Positions 12,491 to 22,870 of a DNA stretch of 64,000 nucleotides are shown one piece after another. The notes below the pieces were generated by a model that saw nothing but the letters and a program-made list of their open reading frames with translations, was not told the origin of the DNA and searched no databases. Source of the DNA: Triatoma infestans (lineage: Eukaryota; Arthropoda; Insecta; Hemiptera; Reduviidae); NCBI GenBank assembly GCA_011037195.1, contig JAAEAF010006570.1:1-64000 (forward strand), written 5' to 3'. The first letter of the stretch is position 1. Each line of letters starts with the position of its first letter. The position numbers and the translations under genes are program-made.

Positions 12491-13374
12491 TAGTGGAAGT
12501 AGTGGTAGTATAGGTTACCCGATTTTTCGAGATGATTTTGCATATCTACTCCATGCCTAATTTTTTTTTTTGGAACAATCCCAAAAAATATGATTTTGGG
12601 ATATGAGCTAAGATTCTAAATGTTTTTTATTGACATTCCGCAGTTTTTCATCTACTATTACAATGTTAAAAAGTTCATCAACACCTAAAAGTTGACTGAC
12701 GCCCATGTACGTTCTGAGGTTTCTGTGATTTCATTTATTTATAATACCTTCTGATAAACTGATCTACAAATCGACGGAAAGCATATTACATATTCTAAAA
12801 TACATAATATTTCTAAAAAAACATTTCATTTTTGAGATATCCGTAAATCGTACGATTAAATCTTAGCATAACGAAAGAAGTAAAACTTAAAAATAAAAAA
12901 ATAAACCATAAAACTTATCGACATTTTTACATGATCATCATTTTTAGTTTAGGTTATGATAAGTATAATGAATGTAAAAACTGTAAGACGTTTGGAATTA
13001 GTTAACTTAGACAAAATCAATTAGTGGTAGATGAAATTACTGTGATGAAGAAAAGTAAGAAACATCTGGTGTCAAATTAGGTAGATCTATATTTAATATG
13101 GAGTATCACGGAAAATATCACTGATGATTTCCAGCTCTACGGAAACCAAATACAACAAATATGGTGTACATTGTAATTCAATATGGACTTTGTATTGATC
13201 ACAATGAATCAAATATAAGAAACCGTATATTTCACCATCTATATTGGTAAGCCAATTCCAGTTATTAATTTTTATAACAAATTTGATAATTATATAGATA
13301 AATTTCAATTATCTGGAACTTTTTATAGGTACATCAATAATTTAATATAAGTAAGAGTGAGATTACAGTTTTCA
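12491..13374. other. AT-rich spacer with a short repeat B end
   Basis: The block 'tatcacggaaaatatcactg' at about 13102-13121 and the following 'ttccagctctacggaaacca' match the outer end of repeat B, isolated here without its core. Otherwise unremarkable. Confidence 0.4.
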
Positions 13375-13720
13375 AAAAAAAATCGAAAAAATTTGTTTTT
13401 AGTGAATGGCCATATATGTGTGTGTGTGTACTATTTATGTATGTATGTATAATACACTCGTATATAGATGTGTGTACGTGTGTGAATGAAACAGCTCAAA
13501 AACGAATAATCACGGGTAGTTCATACTTTAAATTCTCTTTATCTATCACTACAAGATCCGACACAGGGGTTTCGGCCAATATCCGTCGACCGGAAGTGTC
13601 ACAAAAAAAGCTGTTTTTATTTATTTATTTTTTTAAACATTTTTGCTGGAGTTCTTGGAGATTTTGGGCGATCTGCGACATTAGATTTTCCGCTAAACTG
13701 CCAATGTAATACATTCTATG
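13375..13720 (+). repeat. Repeat A fragment with GT tract
   Basis: Diverged front half of repeat A: 'gtttttagtgaatggccat', a TG-rich and TATG-rich tract at 13416-13452, 'aacagctcaaaaacgaat', and 'gtcgaccggaagtgtcac'. The back half with the internal units is absent or unrecognisable. Confidence 0.6.
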
Positions 13721-15755
13721 GACAAAACATCCATACAATAAAATGATATACTTTCCATATCGCAATTAATTCTGTTCCGGATTAGAAATTGTTTATTTTT
13801 TAGTGTACAAAGATTTTCAATTTACATTTAATATATTCCACGAACTGTTAAACTCTAAATTAATTTAATTCGATAAGAAGGATTGTGATAAATTATTTTT
13901 ACACTAAGCTTTCGAAATAATAGCCAATTTAAGCTAAAATTATATTCAAATAATCCAATTTTTGTTAAAACTTGGCATTCGTTTTTTAAGTTTCATAATA
14001 TTCAAAGATGGATTATTATTTGTTCCTGATGCTTGTCGAGTCCATTAGTGACTCTGCTATCTTTTCTGTTCCATACCCACTACCTACATCGACAATGACA
14101 TAGGATTACATCTCTACGGCCCTCAAGTCCCTCTCAATACGATATGCAAATCCTATTCCATGATAATCCCTTCAACCCATATTGCTTCTGAGGATTACCA
14201 CCTTAATGCAACTCCATTACAATCTTGAATTATTATTCTTCCAAGTACGTTTAACACAATGTAGAACAGCCGACCAAATCTTGTTAATCGCTTCCAATCT
14301 AACACAAGGGTGGAAATATAGCAACAACACTTCAGAAATATACTGGTGGTTCCATAAATGCTTGCCTATATACCTTTGTTTACATTACATCCATTTGCTA
14401 ACATGCATTAGTTTACACATGATTTTATCTAACGACCAACTTGTAGATAACGTTAACTCCTATGCTACTTTTATTATCACTTTATGTGATAATACTCTAA
14501 ATTATGTAACAGCAAAAAAGGTAATAAATAAATAAATAACAGAATTAAAGTTCATGCATATACTATATATAAAACAGGTTTCATGTTACTAAATTATTTA
14601 TTTACATACTTATTCCATATGTAATTTTTATCTTAACATAAACATAGATTTAGTTTATCATAGATTTTAGTATATTAAATGTCTAATTTGTTTCTATTAA
14701 AGATCTGTATAAGATTTTCTAGTTTAAATTTATTATAACTAGGAATAATTTATTATTCAACGAATCCACAATCGACTAAAAAAAACTTGATGGTGAGGAA
14801 CTGAAAAAACTGAAAAAAAAAAAAAAAATCAATTAAGGATCTTGAAGTTTCTGAAACTATTCAATTACATTGGATTATAATCATTTACTGACGATTGTAA
14901 AATTTGATACTAAAAAAATCCTCAATTACATTTTGAAATTTTATTCACTATTTGTTTACTAATTAGGGCACTGCTACCAAAATCGGTTAATATAAAAATC
15001 TTGAATAGTTATTTTGCTATCCTAACAAACGAAGCTGGAAACTGGACTAATTTTCACGAATTTTCCAATTCACCCAGCCAACGGCCATACCAAGTTGAAT
15101 ACACCGGTTCTCGTTCGAATTTTTCAATTCACCCAACTGGCGAGTAAACTTGTTACCCCAAAAATTAATAAATCAAAAACCAAAACCAATAAATATGCCT
15201 TGTAAAATCTATGAATGTTTGGTGATCATCGGAAAGTTTCCAGCGAGAAGTAGTGAGACAGTTTTGCCTCCTATTATTTTTGCCCTATAATTTCTGAAGG
15301 ATTTGAGGTGGAAAAAAAAGTAAATTCAGAAATGTCTGTCACTATTTTTAGGATTAAGTGGTTAAAAAAAAAAATCTTTAGGATATCGGTTTTGGGTTTT
15401 TGTAAGTTTCAATGATTAGATTGTGGATCTGAAAATGAACGATGTTTATATGGAATATACACTGAGTTTTAATGGTAAGATTAATAATAATAAAATAGTG
15501 TCAGTAATGAGGATCTTCAGTATTTATACTTTTTGGTTATAAGAACAAGTAGAGCAAATTCCGAATAGAGCATCATTGTAAGTTACAAACATTCCATAAG
15601 TTCCTTGGTGCTTTTACCGCAAGCTAGAAGTGGACTTATTACTAAGTGATAATGTACATCTGCACATAATTACTAAGAGCCAGAAGATACAGAAGCTGAT
15701 ATGAATGATGATAATAATCGCTTGTGGTTCTTGTAATATATTGGGTAACAACAAT
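13721..15755. other. AT-rich spacer
   Basis: A 117-residue plus-strand frame at 14182-14535 is the longest here. It has no recognisable domain and a skewed Leu/Ile/Asn/Thr composition. I do not call it a gene. Confidence 0.4.
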
Positions 15756-15756
15756 T

Positions 15757-16060
15757 ATCAGTATCAGAAGAGATATTTTCCGTGATAGCCTGCATCTTTT
15801 TTTGTGATCGTCGACCGGTTTCGAGCGTTCGCCCATCAACAGGATGTTTTTGTCAAAACAGTGTGATAAAATAATTTGGTCTTTGCAAGTCTATGTTATC
15901 ACACTGTTTTGATAAAAAACATCCTGATGATGGGGGGGCGAATGCCCGAAACCGGTCGATGACCGCAAAAAGATGCAGGCTATCACTGAAAATATCTCTA
16001 ATGCTTTCCAGTTCTACGGAACTAACCACAACAATAATTATCAGGTTAACGTTCTACGAT
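15757..16060. repeat. Repeat B1: inverted Penelope-like pseudo-LTR remnant
   Basis: A long imperfect inverted repeat. The left arm (about 15765-15895) and right arm (about 15896-16035) share 'gatattttccgtgatagcct', 'gcatctttttgtggtc', 'cgaccggtttcg' and 'gtgtgataa' in opposite orientation around a short centre. Each arm carries the GAAACCGGTC motif of a hammerhead-like core. Penelope-like elements often insert with pseudo-LTR sequence in inverted arrangement, which would explain this. No reverse transcriptase or GIY-YIG domain is attached. A fold-back MITE is the alternative. Confidence 0.6.
15920..15961 (+). ncRNA. Hammerhead-ribozyme-like motif in repeat B1, right arm
   Basis: Order of parts: stem I 5' strand CATC (15920-15923), CTGATGA (15924-15930), a G-rich stem II closing with GCCC, GAA (15948-15950), the self-complementary stem III ACCGGT (15951-15956), C17 (15957), stem I 3' strand GATG (15958-15961). 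All invariant core bases of a type I hammerhead are present. Stem II has extra G residues and one unpaired T follows the core. A stem III this short would work best as a dimer. Function is inferred from pattern only. Confidence 0.5.
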
Positions 16061-17194
16061 AGTAAAATGAAATATAGTTGGATGTAGTCATAAGCTTGGT
16101 CATGAACTTGGAGTAACCATATTCATAAGAACAAATTTCTGTATTTTCTAAAAAAAACAAATATTTTCTCATACTTTCAAGAGAAAGAGTAACTAAAGAA
16201 CAATTAATTTTTTAAAATAAGGTAATAGAATTGATACTGAATACACGCCAAACAGTGGTTTCCTTGATATTGCTATTAAGTGGCCATGAAATTTAAATAC
16301 TCTTCAGGCGTGTAGATTGAAGAAGTATGAACGTGCATCGCTAGTGAGCTAGTATTTGCCCGATTCTTCGTAGTTGCCTTTGCCACCCAACTGGGGAATT
16401 AGTGTCCGGGATTCTGCGGCTAACAAAACGCAACAAGCTCTTGGAATAAGTGGCTAGTCAATATACTCCTGCATGGAAGATTGATTTATAATGGCGCGAT
16501 TAAATTACAATTTTTTTTCATAAAAGCTTATTCAAGTTCATATTTCATAATATATGAGAAAAAATATGATTTTTCTATAATTAAATAAATTAAAAAAGTA
16601 AGAAAGCAAAATTTCTAAAAAATATATACCTACACTCACCATACATTTCAAAACATTCCACAATAAAATATACAAAATAAATTATATTCAGTGTGCCGCC
16701 GCCGTATAAACATAATTTTATTTTGACTGCTTACTCAAATTTATATACAATATTTGTAAACAACAATAATTTACAATTTTAACCCTATTGAGTAAACAAA
16801 TATAGCTGCACAACTTTACAATGGCCTCCTTGTATGGGAATCATGAATTATAGGTTTGTTTGCGTGCACTAAACCGTAATATTTGATACTGACCAATCTG
16901 TTACAATTTGTAAACTAGTATTTGTGACAGACATACTACACAGAGTAGAAATATATTACTTTTGATTTTTTTAGTTGATTTTAAATAATAAAAAAAATGG
17001 AAATAAAGCTTTTTGTAATTGAACAGTTAAACCCTTTTTAATCAAAATTACTTTTAAGTTGGAAATAAAAGTTTTTAACCCCTAAATAAATAAATCAATA
17101 AATAAATAAAATAAATAAGTAATGTTTTCAAGGATAATTCCATATTAAATACTTTTAACTAAGATTAGAAAATTATTGTAAATTAATATCTGCC
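16061..17194. other. AT-rich spacer
   Basis: Nothing recognised. The patch 16310-16460 is less AT-rich but matches none of the local repeat families. Confidence 0.5.
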
Positions 17195-17460
17195 TTATAT
17201 CGAAATGTCCTCACGCGATGGTCTAGTGGATAGCGCACTCATATTTCGTGCGAGAATTCAGGGTTCGATTCGTGATGGCAAACTCGGTGTTGTCCAAGCA
17301 TCGTGATAAAAAGTGGGAAGCTACAGCTAGTAGCGCCCTAGGTAGCGAAGGCCGGAATTAAACTGCGTCGTGCTTACCACACGCCCCCCCCTCTAACTGC
17401 CGCCTGGCAAGCTTTGCCTCTTCAGGGCTGTTGCGCCATAGTTTTTCTTTATATCGAAAT
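17195..17460 (+). mobile_element. SINE S2 with a perfect 12-bp target-site duplication
   Basis: The element body occupies 17207-17448 and is flanked by the identical 12-mer TTATATCGAAAT at 17195-17206 and 17449-17460. The head holds an A box ('gatggtctagtggatagcgc') and a B box ('gggttcgattc'). The body matches the S2 copies at 8000 and 52282 ('gcgccctaggtagcgaagg', 'ctgttgcgccatag'). A short T-rich tail precedes the duplication. The intact duplication makes this the clearest retrotransposition event in the window. Confidence 0.9.
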
Positions 17461-17699
17461 AATTTGTACCTTTCATTGCATCTCAGGACACAAGACAATA
17501 AATTTTCTTGTTCACAATTTTTAATTACTGAAACAGAAATAAATCCGGAATAGTTAAGAAAAAAATAGTTAGGGAAATATTGTTTTAAAACATGAATTTT
17601 TGTTTGTATTGTTTATCTTCTTTATTTAGATGAACCAAGCCTTACACTATCAAAAGCCCATAAAGTTACATCAAAGTTCCGGAACCTTCATGTGCATTA

Positions 17700-17860
17700 C
17701 CGGCTACCGGATAGAGTTATAGACAACGTACCCTTTACCGGATAGCGAGTTGTACAGGCGAGAAAATCTAATAGCAGCATTGCTGGGCTTGATACTGGCA
17801 TTTCCGCGTCGCTAGTCCAATGCGCTACTACTGGAGCTAATCTCGCCCCACAAAACTTAA
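17700..17860 (-). mobile_element. SINE S1 fragment, diverged
   Basis: The minus strand begins 'tggggcgagattagctcca' followed by 'gtagcgcattggactagcg' (A-box region) and 'gtatcaagcccagcaatgc' (B-box region). It then runs into a shortened body with 'ttttctcgcctgtacaactc'. It resembles the S1 head at 34876, but the body is poorly preserved. Confidence 0.6.
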
Positions 17861-17929
17861 TATACTTGTAAAATTTTATACATTTCTCAACGAAAAGCAA
17901 GTTTCAAATAAAGCATCGAATTTCAGATA

Positions 17930-18175
17930 TTCCTTTTTTTTCTGTGATAGATTATATTTCATTTTGTAATCATCGACTGGTTTCTGTGTTTGTTCGTTAT
18001 GCTCATATTGTACTTATAAAAGTTTCAAATACAAATAGCACGGCAGTTGATGATTTTTTATTATCCTGATGTAGTGTAATGCCCCTAAACCAGTCGATGA
18101 CTATAAAGTAGACAGGCCTATCATCACAAAAAACAATTCCTGAAGCTTTCCAACACATCAGACATAATATCCATT
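17930..18175. repeat. Repeat B, degraded inverted copy
   Basis: The left arm has 'tcattttgtaatcatcgact' then 'ggtttctg'. The right arm has 'ctaaaccagtcgatgac' and 'gcctatcatcacaaa', then 'cctgaagctttccaac'. The two arms are inverted relative to each other, as in the better copies. The hammerhead-like core has decayed (GAAA has become TAAA in the right arm), so no active motif is expected. Confidence 0.55.
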
Positions 18176-18419
18176 CAATGCGTCAGATATACGAAATACT
18201 TAGAGGCCTCACTTAACTTGATAGATAAAGTGAAGAAATAAAAGTGCTATGGGACAAAAATTATCGCCCATTATCCTCAGAAATTCTGTCATTCAATTGC
18301 TAAGTTAATTACTAAATTAAAAAAGTTGAGAATAATTTTCCAATAAATCCATTTCATAGACAAAGAGAATTAAGATAAAAACTATAGTCTGAATTGGGAT
18401 TATTATATAATTAGTAAAA

Positions 18420-18735
18420 TTTTTACTTTCTGTTACTGCTTCGTGACAGCAGAGGAATTACAGCAATCGTGACGAATTTTTGAAATTGAGTTTATAACAG
18501 AAATACACGTTTTAAAGACTTCTTGTGCACAAAAAACGTTTTTAGCGAATAGTCTGAATGTGTTTATGTTTAACTGAACAAACATCTGAAAAATGAAAAA
18601 CCGTAGGGAACGCAATCTTGATGTTCCGCTTAGTTACCACCACCGCTGCCTCTCGACCACAATAAGGTCTTGGTCAAAATCTATTAACCGGAAATGCGTC
18701 AATTTTGATTTTTTTTTTTTTTTTTTTTGCTATTT
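18420..18735 (+). repeat. Repeat A fragment (front half)
   Basis: Matches the repeat A front: 'aacagaaatacacgtttta', 'tttttagcgaatagtctg', 'aaaaatgaaaaaccgtag', 'cttgatgttccgcttag' and 'aaccggaaatgcgtcaa'. It ends in a poly(T) run at about 18711-18729 where the internal units would begin. A GT tract is only vestigial. Confidence 0.6.
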
Positions 18736-18779
18736 CGTCAATTTTTTTTTTTCTATCCCTAAACTTCAATGATTTTTTT

Positions 18780-18990
18780 CAGTAATAGCTGGCTTGATTT
18801 TGTGGTCATTGACCAATTTCGGGCGATCGCTAGTTATCAAGATATCTTGAGAAACAGTGTAAAATCTATTATCGCACTGTTAATCAAGACAAAATTGATA
18901 CACGAAAACCTATCGATGACTACAAAATTAAGCTGCCAATCATGGAATAAATCTCTGAAGTTTTCCAGCTTTTGGGGACCAACTGAAATT
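18780..18990. repeat. Repeat B, subtype with GCGATCGC
   Basis: The inverted arms are 'ttgtggtcattgaccaattt' followed by 'cgggcgatcgctagttatc', and 'acctatcgatgactacaaaa'. The centre 'gagaaacagtgtaaaatcta' is the counterpart of the CAGTGTGATAA centre in other copies. It is followed by 'ctgaagttttccagctttt'. The same subtype recurs at 21180. The hammerhead-like core is mutated on both strands. Confidence 0.55.
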
Positions 18991-19239
18991 TTTTTATGAG
19001 TGTTAGTTTAATGAGTGTTAAAGCCAGTTGTTGCTTGAAAAGATTAGGTCATTGTTGTGAAAGTATGTCGGCTTTCTAAAACATCAAAAGCCATATTGAG
19101 AGAGCGACAAAGTTTGTGAGAAAATTTGAAAGCGAAGATTCTAATTAAAAATGAATTTAGGCATTCAATTAAAAAAATGACAGTGGATTTTAGTACACAT
19201 ATTCTCACAAGTTGTTATATTAGGATTTTTTACTTGTTG

Positions 19240-19570
19240 TGGTGGTTGGTTTCGCAGAGCTGGAAAGCATCAGAGACATTTTCCGTGTTAGCCTGCTTCA
19301 CTTTGTGGTCATCGACCGGTTTCGAGCGTTCGCCAATCTTTCAGGATGCGTTTGTCAGACAGTGTGATAACACGGACTTGCACAGGGCAAATTCAGTTTA
19401 TACACCCTAACTACTCTCTACTTTACTTCAATAGTTTATACTCTTATAGGAGCAAGTCTGCGTTATCACACTGTCTGACAAACGCATCCTGAAGATGGGC
19501 GAACGCCCGAAACCGGTCGATGACCACAAAATGAAGCAGGCTACTATGGAAAATGTCCCTGATATTTTTT
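19240..19570. repeat. Repeat B, best-preserved inverted copy
   Basis: Inverted arms at about 19250-19380 and 19445-19565 match over about 120 bases each ('gcctgcttcactttgtggtc', 'cgaccggtttcgagcgttcg', 'gcgtttgtcagacagtgtga'), separated by about 65 bases. The outer ends read 'gagctggaaagcatcagaga' and 'gaaaatgtccctgatat'. Each arm carries a hammerhead-like core; the right-arm one is intact and the left one has an extra A in CTGAAAGA. Interpreted as an inverted pair of Penelope-like pseudo-LTR ends. Confidence 0.65.
19485..19522 (+). ncRNA. Hammerhead-ribozyme-like motif, intact core
   Basis: Stem I CATC (19485-19488) can pair with GATG (19519-19522). The core CTGAAGA (19489-19495) differs from CTGATGA only at position 7, which is variable in natural hammerheads. 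Stem II is GGGC-GAAC-GCCC (19497-19508) after one unpaired T. Then come GAA (19509-19511), stem III ACCGGT (19512-19517) and C17 (19518), after which cleavage would occur. The extra T before stem II is a departure from the strict consensus and could reduce activity. Confidence 0.5.
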
Positions 19571-19675
19571 ACTTTCTTTATGAGAGTTTTACTGATACAT
19601 TTTTTGGATGCTTTTATGGTTGAAAATTCTAGTGGACATAGACCTTTAATTACATGGCTCTTGGGCATACAAAAA

Positions 19676-19762
19676 ATATGCTACGGACGGACAGAGTTGT
19701 CTGTAATGGGCGCCAATGACCATAGATGTTGACGCGCCTTAAATTAAAAAAAAAAAAAGACA
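19676..19762 (+). mobile_element. SINE S1 3' end fragment
   Basis: Carries only the S1 tail: 'gggcgccaatgaccatagat' followed by 'gttgacgcgccttaaatt' and a poly(A) run at about 19745-19758. It matches the ends of the S1 copies at 19947 and 34876. Confidence 0.65.
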
Positions 19763-19946
19763 AAAACAATATATCAAAGAATTATTTAATGGATTTTGTC
19801 TATTAATCTACAATCTGACTAATCTCGAATGATTAAATACCAAAGTTGTTAACAAAACATAATATACTTCCAACATCTCTATATTTATTTGGGCCAACTG
19901 AATACAAATTTGTCAGTTTAAAGAAAACATATCAATTTTATAATTG

Positions 19947-20192
19947 GGCGAAAAGATTAGCTCAGTGGTAGTGTGTTGGACATTCATAACGGAGGTGCCT
20001 GGTTCAAGCCCAGTGCTACTCCTTAGACTTTTTTCTTCCTCTACAGCTCTACAGCTACTGTCTGGTGATGTCACAGTATTGTCTGTAGCGAGGGGGAACA
20101 CTGTCTGGAGGCCGCCAGTGCACTGAGAAAGGCTCCGGGCACAGATATTGAAGTGCCTTAAACTAAATAATAATAATAATAATAATAATAAT
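19947..20192 (+). mobile_element. tRNA-derived SINE, family S1
   Basis: The head reads 'gattagctcagtggtagtg' (A box) and 'ggttcaagccc' (B box, 20001-20011). The body has 'acagtattgtctgtagcgag' then 'ggggaacactgtc' and 'gtgcactgagaaaggctccg', and the end is 'gaagtgccttaaacta' followed by a (TAA)n tail at 20167-20190. A possible 7-bp duplication ATAATTG flanks it (19940-19946 and 20188-20194), but the second copy overlaps the tail, so it is weak. Confidence 0.85.
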
Positions 20193-20879
20193 TGTACTGA
20201 CTGCAAAGTTTTACTGCAAATAACTTTTTTGTTATGAAATATATTATCAGTAATATTTATGAAAGTATTGAATAAATAATTTAAACATTATTATAATAAA
20301 GATGGGCGTTATGTTTTATATTTTTTCTATAAAAATGTTGCGTGCATAAAGATCATAGAAAGGCAATTTTGGGCATTGCTTTCAAACACGAAAGGATTAA
20401 GGTGTAAATAATGTCTAATTTATACAATGAAGGGAAAAAAGAAAAAAAAAAAAAGAATTAGAACTTGTAGTAATAAAATAGAGTTGGTGTTGATACTTTA
20501 ATAGGTTTACTCAACACGGATTTCTATCGGAGCCGACTTTGAAATGGGTAGAATGGGTGGAATGAATAGAAAATAAAATAATATAATAATAAGAAAACAA
20601 AAATTGCATGTTCAGCAAATCCTATTTAAAAAATCTGGTGTGAAACGCTCACAAGACTGTTATTGCTGTTGATACAATTATATTATATAAAGTGGTAAAT
20701 TACTACCTAAGGGGGAAGTACAACTGATTACACCTTGGTCCACCAGAGAGGCCTCCTTTAACATTTGAAATTTAATGCAAAAAATTCCGCAGAACAATAA
20801 AAAATTAATTGTTTGGGAAAAGTTTTAGAATTAAAAATGATACTTATTTATGTATCTAGATAGAGTACGGTGTTTAAAG
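20193..20879. other. AT-rich spacer with a two-copy short repeat D
   Basis: At 20755-20800 the block 'acatttgaaatttaatgc' and 'ttccgcagaac' matches the block at about 38603-38637. The two are short shared pieces of an unidentified repeat. The rest is featureless. Confidence 0.4.
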
Positions 20880-21063
20880 GAAATCGCGATAAAACTGGAA
20901 ACAAAAATTTAGTAAAGTGGCACTTCCGGTTGGTTGATGGATTTTTCCCGAAAACTCCGTGACAGTTGCGGTGGTGCTAAGTACCTAGAAGGAAAACAAA
21001 TTTTGAACTTCTATCGCTTATTCGTGACTGAGATATTTTGTAACACAAAACACACATACACAC

Positions 21064-21094
<31 letters not shown>

Positions 21095-21175
21095 AACATA
21101 TACAGATCATTCGCTAAAAATATTTTTCCTTTTTTTTTTTTTTTTATTTTTTTATTTTTTTTGTACTCACTGAAC
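20880..21175 (-). repeat. Repeat A fragment with CA tract
   Basis: Reverse-oriented front half of repeat A: 'tagtaaagtggcacttccgg', 'gaacttctatcgcttattcg', and a (CA)n tract at 21053-21094, then 'cagatcattcgctaaaaata'. A long T-rich run at 21126-21168 replaces the start of the element. Confidence 0.65.
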
Positions 21176-21316
21176 CATAAACCATTTCGGGCGATCGCTA
21201 ATCATCAGGATTTTTGAGAAACAATGTAAATCTGTTATCGCATTATTAGTCAAGACGAAAGTGATAAAAGTAAACCTCTTGATGACTACAAAATTAAGCT
21301 GTCAATCAGATTTCAA
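21176..21316. repeat. Repeat B, GCGATCGC subtype
   Basis: 'accatttcgggcgatcgct', 'gaaacaatgtaaatctgtta' and 'gatgactacaaaattaagct' match the copy at 18780. It lies directly beside repeat A on one side and the Jockey-like element's poly(A) end on the other. Confidence 0.5.
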
Positions 21317-22742
21317 TTTTTTTTTTTTTTTTTTTATTTAATTGTAATACAGTACCAACACAAAATATGTTTTGCCTGTAATGCTGTTGTCTGTAAGATA
21401 ATGTACTGAAGTGTAGAACGTGTGCAGGTACCCCATCCAATGATGGCCCTGTTGGAGTGATTTGTTTATGGAGTGAATAAATGAAATGTGAAGTGAAATG
21501 AATGTATGGGTGTGAATGTAATTATGCTAGTTCATAATGTCGTTCAGTGAGGTCTGTCAGTCAGTATGAAGTTTGTCTACGGTGGATGTAACAAGTCTTG
21601 TGGCCATCTCCGTTTTAGTCTTCTTTCTGGAACTAGAGTTGTTTGTAAATTGTTGATGAGAAGATTTGTATGACCGTTCAGTTTGACATGATACTTAGTG
21701 TACAGTCGATGTGCTGCATGTTGTACTGTTTCAGTGTTTGTGTCTTTATGTATTGTTTCGTTTGTAACATAGAAAGGAGATGAAAGTATAGTCCGCAGTG
21801 TGCGAGATTGGAATGTCTGAATTTTTTTCAAATGTGTCTGTTTAGCCGCTCCCCAAAGCTCTGAAGTCCGTATGTCCAAATTGGTTTCAATAGAGTCTTG
21901 TAAATTAGGAGTTTGTTGTTTATGTTTAATGTGGATTTTGTCTTTAGTAATCTATATAACTGTTTGAAACGTAAATTAAGTTCAAGTCTTTTAGTTTTTA
22001 CATGTGTTGCCCAAGTTAGTCGTTTGTCCAAGTGCATCCCTAAATATTTTACCGAGTTACTTAACGGTAATGGTTCGTTATCATATTTCACAGGTATATC
22101 TTCCGTCTTTTTTAGAGTAAAATGTACTGTTTTTGTTTTGTTTATATTGAGTTTACTTTTCCATGTGATGTTCCAGTTATGCAAGTTAGTCAAATGCTGC
22201 TCTAGTATTAATTTGTTGGTTATTATGTCTATGTTGGTAACAAGTAGTGCAGTGTCATCCGCATAGGTCGCAGTAACAATATTCGGATGTTCAGGTATGT
22301 CGTATGTGTAAATATTGTATAGTAGTGGCCCCAGAACACTCCCCTGCGGGACTCCAGCCTCAATGGGATGAATGTCGGAGATAACTGTATTTACCCTAAC
22401 ACTGAAGAACCTGTTCTCAAGATAAGATTTTAGCAAAAGGTAATAAGTGAAAGGTAGAATTCTCTTTAGTTTGACGAGCAATCCTGGGTGCCATACTTTA
22501 TCGAAGGCTTGTGAAACATCTAGGAAAATGCCTGTACATATCTGTTTGGATTCGAGAGCGTTAGCAATGTGTGTTGTGACTCTTTGTATTTGATGAATAG
22601 TAGAATGCTGTTGTCTGAAGCCAAATTGATGCTGTGGTATGATACGGTCTGTATAATGTGTAAGTCGTTTTATCAGCAGTTTTTCTAGTAATTTTTCTAT
22701 ACATATTTTATTTTTTATATTTATACGTATTTTTTAATCCGT
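21317..22742 (-). mobile_element. 5'-truncated Jockey-like LINE with poly(A) tail
   Basis: Read on the minus strand, the element starts inside the reverse transcriptase near 22700 and ends in poly(A), seen as the T run at 21317-21335, with AATAAA overlapping the tail. The 8-mer ATTTCAAT occurs at 21310-21317 and 22743-22750 and may be a target-site duplication, though it is short and AT-rich. 5' truncation and a 3' poly(A) tail are normal for target-primed reverse transcription. See the separate entry for the coding remnant. Confidence 0.7.
21577..22700 (-). pseudogene. Reverse transcriptase of a Jockey-like LINE, frameshifted
   Basis: This is the longest coding remnant in the window. The frame is open from about 22700 to 21828, using codons upstream of any ATG because the 5' end is missing. 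Motifs in order are HQFGFRQQHST, FLDVSQAFDKVWHPGLL, GVPQGSVLGPLLYNIYTYDI, the catalytic TYADDTALL (two Asp of the polymerase site), and KYLGMHLDKRLTW. These are RT motifs 2a to 7 in the order found in Jockey-clade elements. Near 21850 a frameshift moves the reading frame; the second frame continues as LWGAAKQTHLKKIQTFQSR, the conserved tail after RT, and stops at 21577. The endonuclease and ORF1 are absent. Not functional as it stands, but mutations are few, so a fairly recent insertion. Confidence 0.88.
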
Positions 22743-22870
22743 ATTTCAATCCGGCTGAAATCCGGAAATATTACTAATTTCCGCTACTAATCAAAATATT
22801 TGCGGTGAAAACAAAAATTTGGAAATTTGTCGCGATCGTAATACTTATTTCCTTTCAGTAGAAAAAAACA
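22743..22870 (-). repeat. Repeat A fragment (start of element)
   Basis: Reverse of the repeat A opening: 'aatccggctgaaatccggaa', 'tttgcggtgaaaacaaaaat' and 'gatcgtaatacttatttcct', i.e. the GGAAGTATTACGATC block. The right edge is where the element normally begins. Its left neighbour is the Jockey-like insertion. Confidence 0.5.

Noticed and set aside
13102..13140. CTGATGA followed by TTTCC...GGAAA as another hammerhead
   Set aside because: It is the outer end of repeat B; no GAAA plus stem III plus stem I arrangement follows, so the resemblance is accidental.
14182..14535. A 117-residue plus-strand frame
   Set aside because: Skewed Leu/Ile/Asn/Thr composition, no domain, no splice or promoter context; expected by chance in 64 kb of AT-rich DNA.
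19913..20206. 97-residue minus-strand and 60-residue plus-strand frames
   Set aside because: Both overlie SINE S1; the leucine run is just the translated (TAA)n tail.
21913..22266. 117-residue plus-strand frame
   Set aside because: Antisense shadow of the Jockey-like reverse transcriptase, which has clear RT motifs on the minus strand.
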